A program made the position numbers and the translations under genes. Shown one piece after another: positions 8,301-15,676 of a DNA stretch of 17,543 bases. Within the stretch, counting starts at the first letter, position 1, and every line of letters starts with the position of its first letter. The DNA lies in NCBI GenBank assembly GCA_964564285.1, contig CAZMBZ010000079.1, positions 1 to 17,543 of the forward strand, read 5' to 3'. This DNA is from JAUWQU01 sp964564285 (GTDB lineage: Bacteria; Planctomycetota; Phycisphaerae; SM23-33). The notes beneath the pieces are model-generated. The model saw only the letters and a program-made list of their open reading frames with translations, made no database searches and was not told the origin of the DNA.

Positions 8301-11300
8301 CCTGCAGATGAAGGCTTCCCAGGCCGGTCAGTATCGCCTGAGCTACAAGGTCACCGACTCCAAGAAGCACACCATCGAGGGCGCGTACGTCTTCGTGGTT
8401 CGCGGCGAGGGATTCGACGGCTCGCAGTTCCGATTCAACGACATTGAGCTTGTTACCGACAAACGCGAATACGCCCCGGGCGACAAGGTGAAGCTGATGG
8501 TCAACACCGATCGCGCCGGAGCGGCCGTGGTGTTGTTCATCCGCCCGTCCAACGGCGTGTACCTGCCGCCGAAGGTCATCCGCCTCAAGGGCAAGAGCGT
8601 GATGGAGGAGATCGAGGTCATCAAGAAGGATATGCCCAACTTCTATGTCGAGGGCATGACGGTTCACGGCGCGAAGGTCTACAGCGACGTCCGCGAGGTG
8701 ATCGTTCCCCCGGCCAAGCGGGTGCTGAACGTCGAGGTAAAGCCCTCGGACGACAAGTACAAGCCCGGGGCCAAGGCGAAGATGACCGTCAAGGTCACCG
8801 ACCACACGGGCGAGCCGTACGTCGGGTCGCTTGTACTGACGATGTACGATAAGTCCGTCGAGTACATCTCCGGCGGTTCGAACGTGCCGGACATCAAGGA
8901 GTTCTTCTGGAAGTGGCGAAGGCGGCATCGTTCGAGCGGGCAGAACAGCCTGGCCAAGGGCGGTCGGAATATCAACAAGCCGGGTGAGATCGGCATGGGC
9001 TTCCTGGGCGTCTTCGGCCGATCGGTGGCGGACGATGGGGTGGGGAAGGGAGAGGCGCAATTCGAAGGGGCTGCAGGGGGCCGAGATTGGCGCCAGTTGA
9101 CGGAGAGCCGGTTTGCCTACTCAGCGGCCACGCGGATGCCGGTGGGCAGGACCTCTGGCCGACGGCCCATGCTCGTGGGCACGCCCATGAATGTGGGTTC
9201 GATGGCCAAAAGCGCCGATGATGCGGGCATGGTTGGTCCAGGTGCCGCCGGCGGCGGTCAGCCTCCGACGGTCCAGCCGACCGTCCGCACCAAGTTCGCG
9301 GACACGGCCCTTTGGGTGGGCGAACTCACGACCAAGGTCGACGGCCTGGCCGAGTTCGAGCTGACCATGCCCGAGAACCTCACCACATGGAAGACCCGCG
9401 TCTGGGCCATGGGCGCCGGCACGCGAGTCGGCGAGGGCAGCGCCGAGGCCGTCACCACCAAGGACCTCATCATCCGCCTCCAGGCCCCGCGGTTCTTCGT
9501 CCAGAAAGACGAGGTCGTCCTCTCGGCCAACGTGCATAACTACCTCAAGACCAAGAAGACCGTGAAGGTTGTTCTGGAACTGGAAGGCAAGTGCCTTGAA
9601 CCTGTGCGGGAGGTTTTCAAGGCAGGTCGCGTTGACGCCCAAGGCAGGCAGGAGATCGAGCCAATCCTCATCTCCACCCAGACGCAGACCGTCGAGATCG
9701 AGCCCAAGGGCGAGAAGCGTGTCGATTGGCGCGTGAAGGTCCTCCAGCCGGGCGAGGCCGTTGTTCGCATGAAGGCCCTGACCGACGAGGAATCCGACGC
9801 GATGGAGATGAAGTTCCCCGTCTTCATCCACGGCATGCTCAAGACCGAGAGCTTCTGCGGCGTGATTCGTCCGGACAAGAAGGCGGCGACCGTGGCGATT
9901 CGCGTCCCGGCCGAGCGACTGCCCGAACAGAGCCGGCTCGAACTGCGCTACTCGCCGACGCTGGCGATGGCGATGATCGACGCCCTGCCGTACATGGTGG
10001 ACTACCCGTACGGCTGCACCGAGCAGACGCTCAACCGCTTCCTGCCGACGGTCATCACGCAGAAGATCCTGCTGGATATGAACGTCAACCTCGAGGACAT
10101 CCGCAAGAAGCGAACCAACCTCAACGCCCAGGAAATCGGCGACGATGTCAAACGCGCCAAGCAGTGGGGCGGCGTGGTCAAGCCCAAGAAGAACCCCGTC
10201 TACGACGAGGAAACCGTCCGCGACATGGTCAAGGCTGGCATCGAGCGGCTGCTGAGCATGCGGTGCTCCGACGGCGGATGGGGCTGGTTCAGTGGATGGG
10301 GCGAGCGGTCCTACCCGCACACCACGGCCGTGGTTGTCCACGGGCTCCAGATCGCCCGAGCCAACGACGTTGCCATCGTGCCGGGCACGATCGAGGGCGG
10401 AATCAAGTGGCTGAAGAACTACCAGACGCGCGAGGTGCAGAAGCTCAAGAACGCTCCCACGAAGAAAAAGCCGTGCAAGACCCGAGCCAGTGCCCTGGAC
10501 GCCTTTGTTTACATGGTTCTGGTCGATGAGAAGCTCGACAACAAGGAAATGCGGGAGTTCCTCTACCGCGACCGCAACGACCTGCCCGTTTACGCCAAGA
10601 GCATGTTCGGCATGGCGTTGCACAAGGTCGGCGACGTCAAGAAGCGGGATATGATCATCCGCAACATCGAGCAGTTCCTCGTCCAGGACGATGAGAACCA
10701 GACCGCCTGGCTGAACCTGCCCGGGAACAACTGGTGGTGGTGCTGGTACGGCAGCGAGTACGAGGCGCAGGCGTACTACCTCAAGCTCCTGGCGGCAGTG
10801 CAGCCCAAGAGCGAGAAGGCGTCGCGACTGGTCAAGTACCTGCTGAATAACCGTAAGCACGCGACGTACTGGAACTCCACTCGTGACACAGCCGTGGTTA
10901 TCGAGGCCTTCGCCGATTACATCAAGGCCGCTGGCGAGGACAAGCCGGACATGACCGTGCATATCCTCATCGACGGCAAGCAGGTCAAGAAAGTTAAGAT
11001 CGACGGGTCCAACCTGTTCAGCTTCGACAACAAGCTGGTTCTGACCGGCGACGAGGTGACAACGGGCGCCCACAAGATCGAGGTCCGCAGGGCCGGCACT
11101 GGGCCGGTGTACTTCAACGCCTACCTGACGAACTTCACGCTCGAGGATCCCATCAAGGCCGCCGGGCTGGAGATCAAGGTCAACCGCAAGTACTACAAAC
11201 TCGTGCCGGTCGATAAGAAGGTCCACGCGGTCGGGGCTCGCGGGCAAGCCGTGATGCAGAAGGTCGAGAAATACGAGCGGCAGGAACTCAAGAATCTCGC

Positions 11301-11640
11301 GCTGCTAAAGAGCGGCGACCTGATCGAGATCGAGTTGGAAATCGATAGCAAGAACGACTACGAGTACATCATGTTCGAGGACATGAAGGCGGCCGGGTTC
11401 GAGCCGGTCGAGGTCCGCAGCGGCTACAACGGCAACGATATGGGCGCTTATATGGAGCTTCGCGACGAACGCGTGTGCTTCTTCGTCCGGGCGCTGGCCC
11501 GCGGTAAGCACAGCGTGAGCTACCGCATGCGGGCGGAGATTCCCGGCAAGTTCAGCGCCCTGCCCACCAGGGCAAGCGCCATGTACGCCCCGGAACTCAA
11601 GGCCAACTCCGACGAGATAAAGCTGCGGATAGAGGACTGA
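5359..11640 (+). CDS. Large secreted alpha-2-macroglobulin family protein with intact thioester
   Basis: The 2093-residue product starts at the ATG at 5359, preceded by AAAGGAGC with an 8-base gap; an upstream in-frame extension lacks such a site and would bury the signal peptide (MKRIVLLSLSIAILL). There is no lipobox Cys, so it should be released or periplasmic, unlike the E. coli lipoprotein. Residues 30-430 are helical and repeat-like. MG2 begins near 650 (VITDRPVYRPAQK) and further macroglobulin domains follow from 742. A Trp/Tyr-rich insert covers 801-844, and a Gly/Met/Arg-rich bait-like region covers 1185-1312. The A2M core starts at FADTALWVGEL (1313). The thioester PYGCTEQ (C1553, Q1556) opens the helical thioester domain with DGGWGWF. 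The family traps attacking proteases after bait cleavage and couples to them through the thioester. No pbpC partner is adjacent. Confidence 0.95.
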   Translation: MKRIVLLSLSIAILLGSALVPVIAGDAPVSQADRPRAAKLMKDGNWKEAYDIFAKLAVDKADAPKLVGQDLNNAINCLKRLKRLSETDALREKVIAAHGGNWRLLQTAARSYLSVVHYGSIVAGEFQRGPHRGGRAKMVNSYERDRVRALQLMQQALPLVAEENDKPAAGQFYMDLANQLMGNRGWALAWRLQYLSDLSKLPDYEDGYYGRYYYHGRGGSRGAPVDENGNPVYHKLPRSWGSAATDGERWRWALLMVQEAQASRTNEVRWMFAQFLHNQFGVQTMAQYGMLLGRGGDDSDTEKDESGTYALHTLGEGETIARLATGIKRFKLPDEFNYLKIIRELVATKGYGDTPSSTLGQIFENRRQYPMAATVWRQAIKDFGEGGERKWRRKRLNQIIGNWGTFEPVMTAPSGEGATVDYRFRNGGNVSFEAHEIDVPKLLADVKAYLKSAPKKLDWQQMRIGDIGYRLVVKNQKQYVGKKVASWDMDVKPRTNHFDRRVTVTTPLQKAGAYLVVAKMGDGNVSRIVLWVADTAIVKKRLDKQAYFFVADAVGGKPIAKANLEFFGYQRKYIRDNKKRGQGHYEINTRNFAEFTDGDGQLILKPGQVDNNWQWLITATTPAGRLAYMGFTGIWFNSHHDAAYNRTKTYVITDRPVYRPAQKVKFKFWVNRAQYDQEGKSQFAGQSFQVRINNPKGEKVIEKQFKADDFGGFDGEWELPKEATLGVYRVFLPHSPGGGGTFRVEEYKKPEFEVKIDAPTEPVMLGEKITATINAKYYFGAPVTNAKVKYKVTRVSHSAQWYPTCRWDWYYGPGYWWYAYDYLWYPGWSEWGCRRPVPWGWWQWHPRQQPEIVAEAEVQVGPDGKVKVEIDTGVAKAVYGHTDHKYEITAEVTDKSRRTIVGTGSVLVARKPFKVYTWVNRGHYRVGDTVSASFKAQTLDRKPVQGKGVARLLKITYKDNKPVEAEVQKWKLNTDAQGEGRLQMKASQAGQYRLSYKVTDSKKHTIEGAYVFVVRGEGFDGSQFRFNDIELVTDKREYAPGDKVKLMVNTDRAGAAVVLFIRPSNGVYLPPKVIRLKGKSVMEEIEVIKKDMPNFYVEGMTVHGAKVYSDVREVIVPPAKRVLNVEVKPSDDKYKPGAKAKMTVKVTDHTGEPYVGSLVLTMYDKSVEYISGGSNVPDIKEFFWKWRRRHRSSGQNSLAKGGRNINKPGEIGMGFLGVFGRSVADDGVGKGEAQFEGAAGGRDWRQLTESRFAYSAATRMPVGRTSGRRPMLVGTPMNVGSMAKSADDAGMVGPGAAGGGQPPTVQPTVRTKFADTALWVGELTTKVDGLAEFELTMPENLTTWKTRVWAMGAGTRVGEGSAEAVTTKDLIIRLQAPRFFVQKDEVVLSANVHNYLKTKKTVKVVLELEGKCLEPVREVFKAGRVDAQGRQEIEPILISTQTQTVEIEPKGEKRVDWRVKVLQPGEAVVRMKALTDEESDAMEMKFPVFIHGMLKTESFCGVIRPDKKAATVAIRVPAERLPEQSRLELRYSPTLAMAMIDALPYMVDYPYGCTEQTLNRFLPTVITQKILLDMNVNLEDIRKKRTNLNAQEIGDDVKRAKQWGGVVKPKKNPVYDEETVRDMVKAGIERLLSMRCSDGGWGWFSGWGERSYPHTTAVVVHGLQIARANDVAIVPGTIEGGIKWLKNYQTREVQKLKNAPTKKKPCKTRASALDAFVYMVLVDEKLDNKEMREFLYRDRNDLPVYAKSMFGMALHKVGDVKKRDMIIRNIEQFLVQDDENQTAWLNLPGNNWWWCWYGSEYEAQAYYLKLLAAVQPKSEKASRLVKYLLNNRKHATYWNSTRDTAVVIEAFADYIKAAGEDKPDMTVHILIDGKQVKKVKIDGSNLFSFDNKLVLTGDEVTTGAHKIEVRRAGTGPVYFNAYLTNFTLEDPIKAAGLEIKVNRKYYKLVPVDKKVHAVGARGQAVMQKVEKYERQELKNLALLKSGDLIEIELEIDSKNDYEYIMFEDMKAAGFEPVEVRSGYNGNDMGAYMELRDERVCFFVRALARGKHSVSYRMRAEIPGKFSALPTRASAMYAPELKANSDEIKLRIED

Positions 11641-11668
11641 TTTCGCTTCCCGGCTGCACGGCGCAAAA

Positions 11669-11698
11669 CACACGCCCGGCACATGTGCCGGGCGTGTG
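11669..11698. terminator. Perfect 30-bp palindrome, probable bidirectional terminator
   Basis: CACACGCCCGGCACA is followed immediately by its exact reverse complement TGTGCCGGGCGTGTG, giving 15-bp arms with no spacer in the DNA. It lies between the ends of the convergent macroglobulin (11640) and PurF-like (11727) genes, where a shared terminator is expected. On the minus strand the hairpin is followed by TTTT; on the plus strand only by a mixed GCTTATTAA, so termination should be stronger for the PurF-like transcript. Confidence 0.75.
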
Positions 11699-11726
11699 GC
11701 TTATTAACGGAGAACTCAGGTGCCGA

Positions 11727-13175
11727 TCAGCCGTTTGGGTTGGCCGGGCAGGTGCCGCAGGTTCCTTCGGCGCCGTCCCAGCAGTAGGTGCAGAGCTTTT
11801 CCTTCGGCAGGCCTACGGCCTCGACGAGGTCGTCGAGTCGCTGGTATCGCAGGCTGGTGAGGTTCAGCCGGCAGCGGATACGCTCGATCATCTCAGCGTA
11901 CTTGTCGCTGTCGGGGTCCGAGTAGGGGGACAGGTCGACCTCGCCGACCGGCTCTATCTCGCGAATGGCTCGCCTGGCGGCAAGGTCCATTTCGGACTTC
12001 GACCGCGAAAAGTTCAGGTACTTGCAGCCATGTATAAGCGGCGGGCATGCCGGGCGCATGTGGACCTCCTTCGCGCCGTATTCGTAGATTCGCTCGATCG
12101 TGTCGCGAAGCTGCGTGCCGCGAACGATGGAGTCCTCGCAGAACAGCAGACGCTGGCCCCGAATCAACTCGCGAATGGGAATGAGCTTCATGCGGGCTAC
12201 GAGTTCGCGCATCCTCTGGTTCTGGGGCATGAAGCTCCGAGGCCAGGTCGGTGTGTATTTGACGAACGGTCGGCGGTACGGGATGTTCGCCTGGTGGGCG
12301 TAGCCGATGGCATGGGCAATGCCGCTGTCCGGAACCCCGGCGACGATGTCGATGTCCATTTCCTCCCGCCGCGCCAGGGCCGCGCCGCAGCGGTTGCGTG
12401 TCGCCTCGACGTTGATTCCCTCGTAGTTGCTCGCCGGGTAGCCGTAGTATACCCACAGGAACGCGCATATCTGCATCCGCTCGCCTGGCGGGCAAAGCTG
12501 CTCGAAGCCGTCTGGCGTGATGCGCACGATTTCGCCTGGACCCAAGTCCCGCTCGACTTCGTAATCGAGGTTAGGAAAGGCGCACGTTTCCAGCGTTGCC
12601 GCACATGCGCCCTTTTTCTTGCCCAGAATTACGGGCGTTCGTCCCAACCTGTCGCGAGCCGCATACAGGCCGTCCTGCGTTAGCAGCAGAATCGAGCACG
12701 AGCCTTCGACGATGTTCTGGACTCGCCGCAGCCCGTCGGTGAAGGTTGGTTCCTGGGCGATCAGCGTGGCGACCAGTTCCGTCGGGTTAATGCCCGTGCC
12801 GCTCATCTCCGAGAAATGCACTGTGCCTTTGCGATAGGCCTCGGCGACGACTGCCTCGACGTTGCTGATCACGCCGACAGTTACGATTGCGAACACGCCA
12901 AGGTGTGAGCCGACGATCAGGGGCTGGTCCTCGAAGTCGCTGATGACGCCGATTCCGCTTCGCCCTCGAAGCTTCGGCAGATCGTCCTCGAATTTCGACC
13001 GGAACTGGGAGTTAGTGATGTTGTGGATCACGCGGGTGAAGCCGTTGCCCTGCCCGTTGCCGTTATGCACCGCCAGCCCGCCGCGCATCGTGCCGAGGTG
13101 GCAGTGGTAGTCCGTGCCGTAAAACAGGTCTTGCATGCAGTCCTCTTTCGAGGACACGCCGAAGAAACCGCCCAT
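11727..13175 (-). CDS. PurF-like phosphoribosyltransferase with a degenerate glutaminase domain
   Basis: This 482-residue protein has the PurF layout: an N-terminal Ntn/class-II amidotransferase domain (1-230) and a C-terminal phosphoribosyltransferase domain. The start at 13175 has GGAAAGG about 7 bases upstream; an ATG at 13223 lacks such a site. It begins MGGFFGV where PurF has the catalytic Cys (CGIFGV type), and the glutaminase Arg (RYAT) and oxyanion Asn (NGN) positions read GVIS and TVGVIS, so glutamine hydrolysis is unlikely. The PRPP loop FCEDSIVRGTQ (345-355) is kept, as are four cysteines matching the Bacillus PurF 4Fe-4S ligands (C237, C377, C462, C465); two more follow in TCGTC. 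It may use free ammonia, act on another substrate or be regulatory. Its divergent neighbour is a complete PurF. Confidence 0.85.
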   Translation of the reverse strand: MGGFFGVSSKEDCMQDLFYGTDYHCHLGTMRGGLAVHNGNGQGNGFTRVIHNITNSQFRSKFEDDLPKLRGRSGIGVISDFEDQPLIVGSHLGVFAIVTVGVISNVEAVVAEAYRKGTVHFSEMSGTGINPTELVATLIAQEPTFTDGLRRVQNIVEGSCSILLLTQDGLYAARDRLGRTPVILGKKKGACAATLETCAFPNLDYEVERDLGPGEIVRITPDGFEQLCPPGERMQICAFLWVYYGYPASNYEGINVEATRNRCGAALARREEMDIDIVAGVPDSGIAHAIGYAHQANIPYRRPFVKYTPTWPRSFMPQNQRMRELVARMKLIPIRELIRGQRLLFCEDSIVRGTQLRDTIERIYEYGAKEVHMRPACPPLIHGCKYLNFSRSKSEMDLAARRAIREIEPVGEVDLSPYSDPDSDKYAEMIERIRCRLNLTSLRYQRLDDLVEAVGLPKEKLCTYCWDGAEGTCGTCPANPNG

Positions 13176-13265
13176 TGCCGTGCCTTTCCTTTTGCTTGTG
13201 GCGTCGAACGCACAGCCAGTCAAGAATCGGAGAATCCTTTCCGAATCCCGCAGGCCGATGGCAGC

Positions 13266-13294
13266 ATCTTATCAGCCGGGTACTCGCGAACCAA
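13266..13294 (-). promoter_or_regulatory. Candidate promoter for the PurF-like gene
   Basis: On the minus strand TTGGTT (13289-13294) and TAAGAT (13266-13271) are 17 bases apart, as expected for -35 and -10 boxes of a housekeeping sigma factor. Transcription would begin near 13259, about 84 bases before the PurF-like ATG. The -35 box is one arm of an inverted repeat shared with the promoter facing the other way. Confidence 0.4.
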
Positions 13295-13306
13295 GCGGCG
13301 AATCGT

Positions 13307-13335
13307 TTGGTTACGGCGAACGTTTCGGCTATATT
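13307..13335 (+). promoter_or_regulatory. Candidate promoter for purF
   Basis: TTGGTT (13307-13312) and TATATT (13330-13335) are separated by 17 bases; TATATT matches five of six consensus -10 bases. Transcription would begin near 13342, about 55 bases before the purF GTG. An AACGTT-centred palindrome lies in the spacer, and an imperfect 14-base direct repeat (GGCGAATCGTTTGG, GGCGAACGTTTCGG) overlaps the boxes at 13297 and 13315. These could bind a regulator. Confidence 0.45.
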
Positions 13336-13396
13336 CAGCTTTTGGTGGCCGTCCGGCCATCTGGGCCGAGGCAGCAGTCGGTTTGCGGAGACGATT

Positions 13397-15013
13397 GTGA
13401 GCGACGAACTACATCATGAGTGCGGAGTTGCGGCGCTTTACTGGCTGAATGAGAAGATGTCGCCCGCCGGTCCGGCCAGTCGGGCCGTGAGGGGCGGCAA
13501 TGTTACCCCGGCCATGCCGGCGATGCTCCTGGACCTCCAGAATCGAGGCCAGTTGGCGGCTGGGCTGTCGAGTTTTAATGCGGACAGGGCGCAGCTTCTC
13601 GATACGTTCAAGGATAACGGGGCCGTATCTGAGGTGTTCCGGATGTCGCACCCAGCCAAGCACCGCGCGATTATCGAGGAGTATGCCGGTTCGGCCGCCA
13701 TAGGCCATACCAGGTACGCCACGTGCGGCCAGGACGACGTTCGCTACGCCCAGCCGTTCGAGCGCCACCACGGGCGGCGGTGGAAGTGGTTCAGTTTCGG
13801 CTTCAACGGCAACTTGGCCAATTACGCCCATCTTCGCGACCGCCTGCTCAAAAAGCGCCACTACCACTTCACGCTGGATACCGACACCGAAATCATCATG
13901 CACTCGTTGGCATACCGGCTTCGCGGCGACCGCGCGCCGTCGCTGCGCCGCGTGATGGCGTCGATGGCAAGGGACTTCGACGGTGCATACAACATAGCCT
14001 ACCTCGATGCCATGGGCCGAATGTTCATCGCTCGCGATCCGCGCGGTTTCAGGCCGCTCAGTTGGGCAGTGCAGGGCAGGCTTTTCGCTGCCGCCAGCGA
14101 GTCGGTCGCTCTCAGCAATATGGGATTCAAGGACATCCACGACCTGGCGCCCGGCGAGATGGCGATAATCGAAGATGGCAAGCTGCGGTTCGAGCGGTTC
14201 GCCCCCAAGCGAACGCCTTCGCACTGCTTCTTCGAGTGGGTGTACTTTTCCAGCGTCGCCAGCGTGGCCGATGGGTGCAGCGTGTACCTCGCCCGCGCCC
14301 GTGGTGGCCAGTGCCTCGCCGACGCGGAAACCGAGACCATCGACGATGACTGCATAGTCGTCCCCGTGCCGGATACCGCCAAGGCTGCCGCCGACGCCTT
14401 CGCGTATCGGCTGGGGATTCCGTCGGTCGAGGGGCTTATCCGCAATCGCTACGTCGGGCGGACCTTCATTCAGCCCAAGGACATACGGGGCAATAGTGCC
14501 CACAGCAAATACACGCCCCTGCCGTCGGTGCTTGAGGGCAAGCGGGTGTTCCTTGTCGATGACTCGATCGTCCGCTCGACGACCATGAGGGGACTGGTCA
14601 AGCAAATCTTAGACCGAGGCCGGGCCAGGGAAATCCATGTTCGGGTCGCCTGCCCGCCGATTATCGCGCCATGCTTCTATGGCATCGACATGTCTACGTT
14701 CGAGGAACTGTTCGCCCCGCGATATGCGCCGCCCGGCTACAAGGGCAGCCCGACGCCGCAAATGCTAGCTAAGATGGCCAGGGTCCTGGGCGTCAACAGC
14801 CTGCGATATCTCGAAGTAGACGACCTCGGGCCGTGCATCCAGATCGAAGGCCGGAAAATATGCACCGGTTGCGTTACGGGCAGACCGCCCACGCCTATGG
14901 GCAAGGTGTTGATCGAGCAGGCCCGCAAGAGCAAGACCGGCAGCAGCGGTCGGACCTACGAGGAAGCTCCCGCCGCGACCTCAAAGAAGGCTCGCAAATC
15001 CCGCGGAAGCTGA
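13397..15013 (+). CDS. purF: Amidophosphoribosyltransferase (glutamine PRPP amidotransferase), first step of purine synthesis
   Basis: The cytoplasmic enzyme makes 5-phosphoribosylamine from PRPP and glutamine. The GTG at 13397 is chosen because GGAG lies 6 bases upstream and because it leaves a short propeptide (MSDELHHE) before the catalytic C9 of ECGV, as in Bacillus-type PurF. The glutaminase residues are intact: GHTRYAT (103-109), FNGN (136-139) and DTDTE (161-165). The PRPP loop is VFLVDDSIVRSTTM (385-398), with Ser where Gly is usual. Cysteines C277, C419, C489 and C492 match the four 4Fe-4S ligands of the Bacillus enzyme, so the product is probably an oxygen-sensitive cluster protein. 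The 538-residue length is somewhat above the usual 470-510 because of a Lys/Ser-rich tail. It is divergent from the glutaminase-defective paralogue. Confidence 0.95.
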   Translation: MSDELHHECGVAALYWLNEKMSPAGPASRAVRGGNVTPAMPAMLLDLQNRGQLAAGLSSFNADRAQLLDTFKDNGAVSEVFRMSHPAKHRAIIEEYAGSAAIGHTRYATCGQDDVRYAQPFERHHGRRWKWFSFGFNGNLANYAHLRDRLLKKRHYHFTLDTDTEIIMHSLAYRLRGDRAPSLRRVMASMARDFDGAYNIAYLDAMGRMFIARDPRGFRPLSWAVQGRLFAAASESVALSNMGFKDIHDLAPGEMAIIEDGKLRFERFAPKRTPSHCFFEWVYFSSVASVADGCSVYLARARGGQCLADAETETIDDDCIVVPVPDTAKAAADAFAYRLGIPSVEGLIRNRYVGRTFIQPKDIRGNSAHSKYTPLPSVLEGKRVFLVDDSIVRSTTMRGLVKQILDRGRAREIHVRVACPPIIAPCFYGIDMSTFEELFAPRYAPPGYKGSPTPQMLAKMARVLGVNSLRYLEVDDLGPCIQIEGRKICTGCVTGRPPTPMGKVLIEQARKSKTGSSGRTYEEAPAATSKKARKSRGS

Positions 15014-15064
15014 TTTTTCGCCTTTGCGAACTCCAACTTTGCGCGTCGAGGTCCGCGCCCGGGC

Positions 15065-15093
15065 TATAATGGCACGCCGAGTAAAATAAGGAG
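15065..15093 (+). promoter_or_regulatory. -10 box and ribosome binding site ahead of the flavin reductase gene
   Basis: A perfect TATAAT (15065-15070) follows the purF stop by about 50 bases, and AAGGAG (15088-15093) lies 7 bases before the ATG at 15101. No good -35 is found at normal spacing. The arrangement suggests this gene has its own promoter instead of depending on purF read-through, although the leader would be short (about 24 bases). Confidence 0.45.
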
Positions 15094-15100
15094 CGCCGAA

Positions 15101-15634
15101 ATGGTTTCGCATAGCATGAAATTCACCGAACACTACGCCGCAGTGATGAAATCGCTCATATCGCACGGGCTGCTGCTGGGCAGTTATGACGCCGCCGGCA
15201 AGGCCAACATAATGACTATCGGCTGGGGCGCCATCGGAAGCATCTGGGGCGAGCCGGTCTGGAATGTCCTGGTTCGGCCCAGCCGATACACCTACCGCTG
15301 CATCGAGCACAGCGGGTGCTTCACCGTAAACGTGCCGACCGAGGCGCTCGGTATGGCGTGCGTGATAGCGGGCAGCAAGACCGGGGCCAAGGTCGATAAG
15401 TTCGAGGCTGCCCATGTCACGGCCGAGCCGAGCGAGAACGTCCTTGCTCCCCGCGTGGCTGAGTGTCCGCTGGCTTACGACTGCCAAGTGATCCACTCCA
15501 ACGAAGTGCTGCCAAACAAAATGCCCGCGGACCTTTCGGGGCTGTACGTGGACGATGTGCCTCATCGTGTGTACTATGGCAAGATAGTCGCCGTCCGAGA
15601 AGTCGATGGGGCGGCTGATATCTTGGCTGAGTGA
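15101..15634 (+). CDS. Flavin reductase-like domain protein (FMN-binding split barrel)
   Basis: The 177-residue protein has no signal peptide and should be cytoplasmic. Its first 90 residues fit the flavin reductase-like/FMN-binding fold: GLLLGSYDAAGKANIMTIGW, then GSIWGEPVWNVLVRPSRYTY and GCFTVNVP, a pattern in which the NxMT segment contacts the flavin. Members bind FMN noncovalently and serve as NAD(P)H:flavin reductases or redox partners; the acceptor here is unknown. Length is typical for a single-domain member. AAGGAG lies 7 bases before the ATG. The next gene begins 42 bases after its stop on the same strand, so the two may be cotranscribed, but no functional link is evident. Confidence 0.85.
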   Translation: MVSHSMKFTEHYAAVMKSLISHGLLLGSYDAAGKANIMTIGWGAIGSIWGEPVWNVLVRPSRYTYRCIEHSGCFTVNVPTEALGMACVIAGSKTGAKVDKFEAAHVTAEPSENVLAPRVAECPLAYDCQVIHSNEVLPNKMPADLSGLYVDDVPHRVYYGKIVAVREVDGAADILAE

Positions 15635-15676
15635 GCCCCGTTCCGGCGGAGCGAGTACACCCGCGGAGCCGTTTCG

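Noticed and set aside
6424..9060. Minus-strand open frame of 878 codons opposite the macroglobulin gene
   Set aside because: Antisense shadow rich in Leu/Asp/Val/His with no domain. The sense strand encodes continuous macroglobulin domains.
9121..11247. Minus-strand open frame of 708 codons opposite the macroglobulin thioester region
   Set aside because: Same kind of codon-bias shadow; the sense strand carries the A2M core and CTEQ thioester.
13313..13330. PurR (LacI-type) box in the purF promoter
   Set aside because: The AACGTTT core resembles the enterobacterial PUR box, but the flanks do not match and the regulator is not expected in this lineage, so it is only noted as part of the promoter repeats.
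13409..14605. Minus-strand open frame of 398 codons opposite purF
   Set aside because: Shadow of the PurF coding frame, with no motif or ribosome site.
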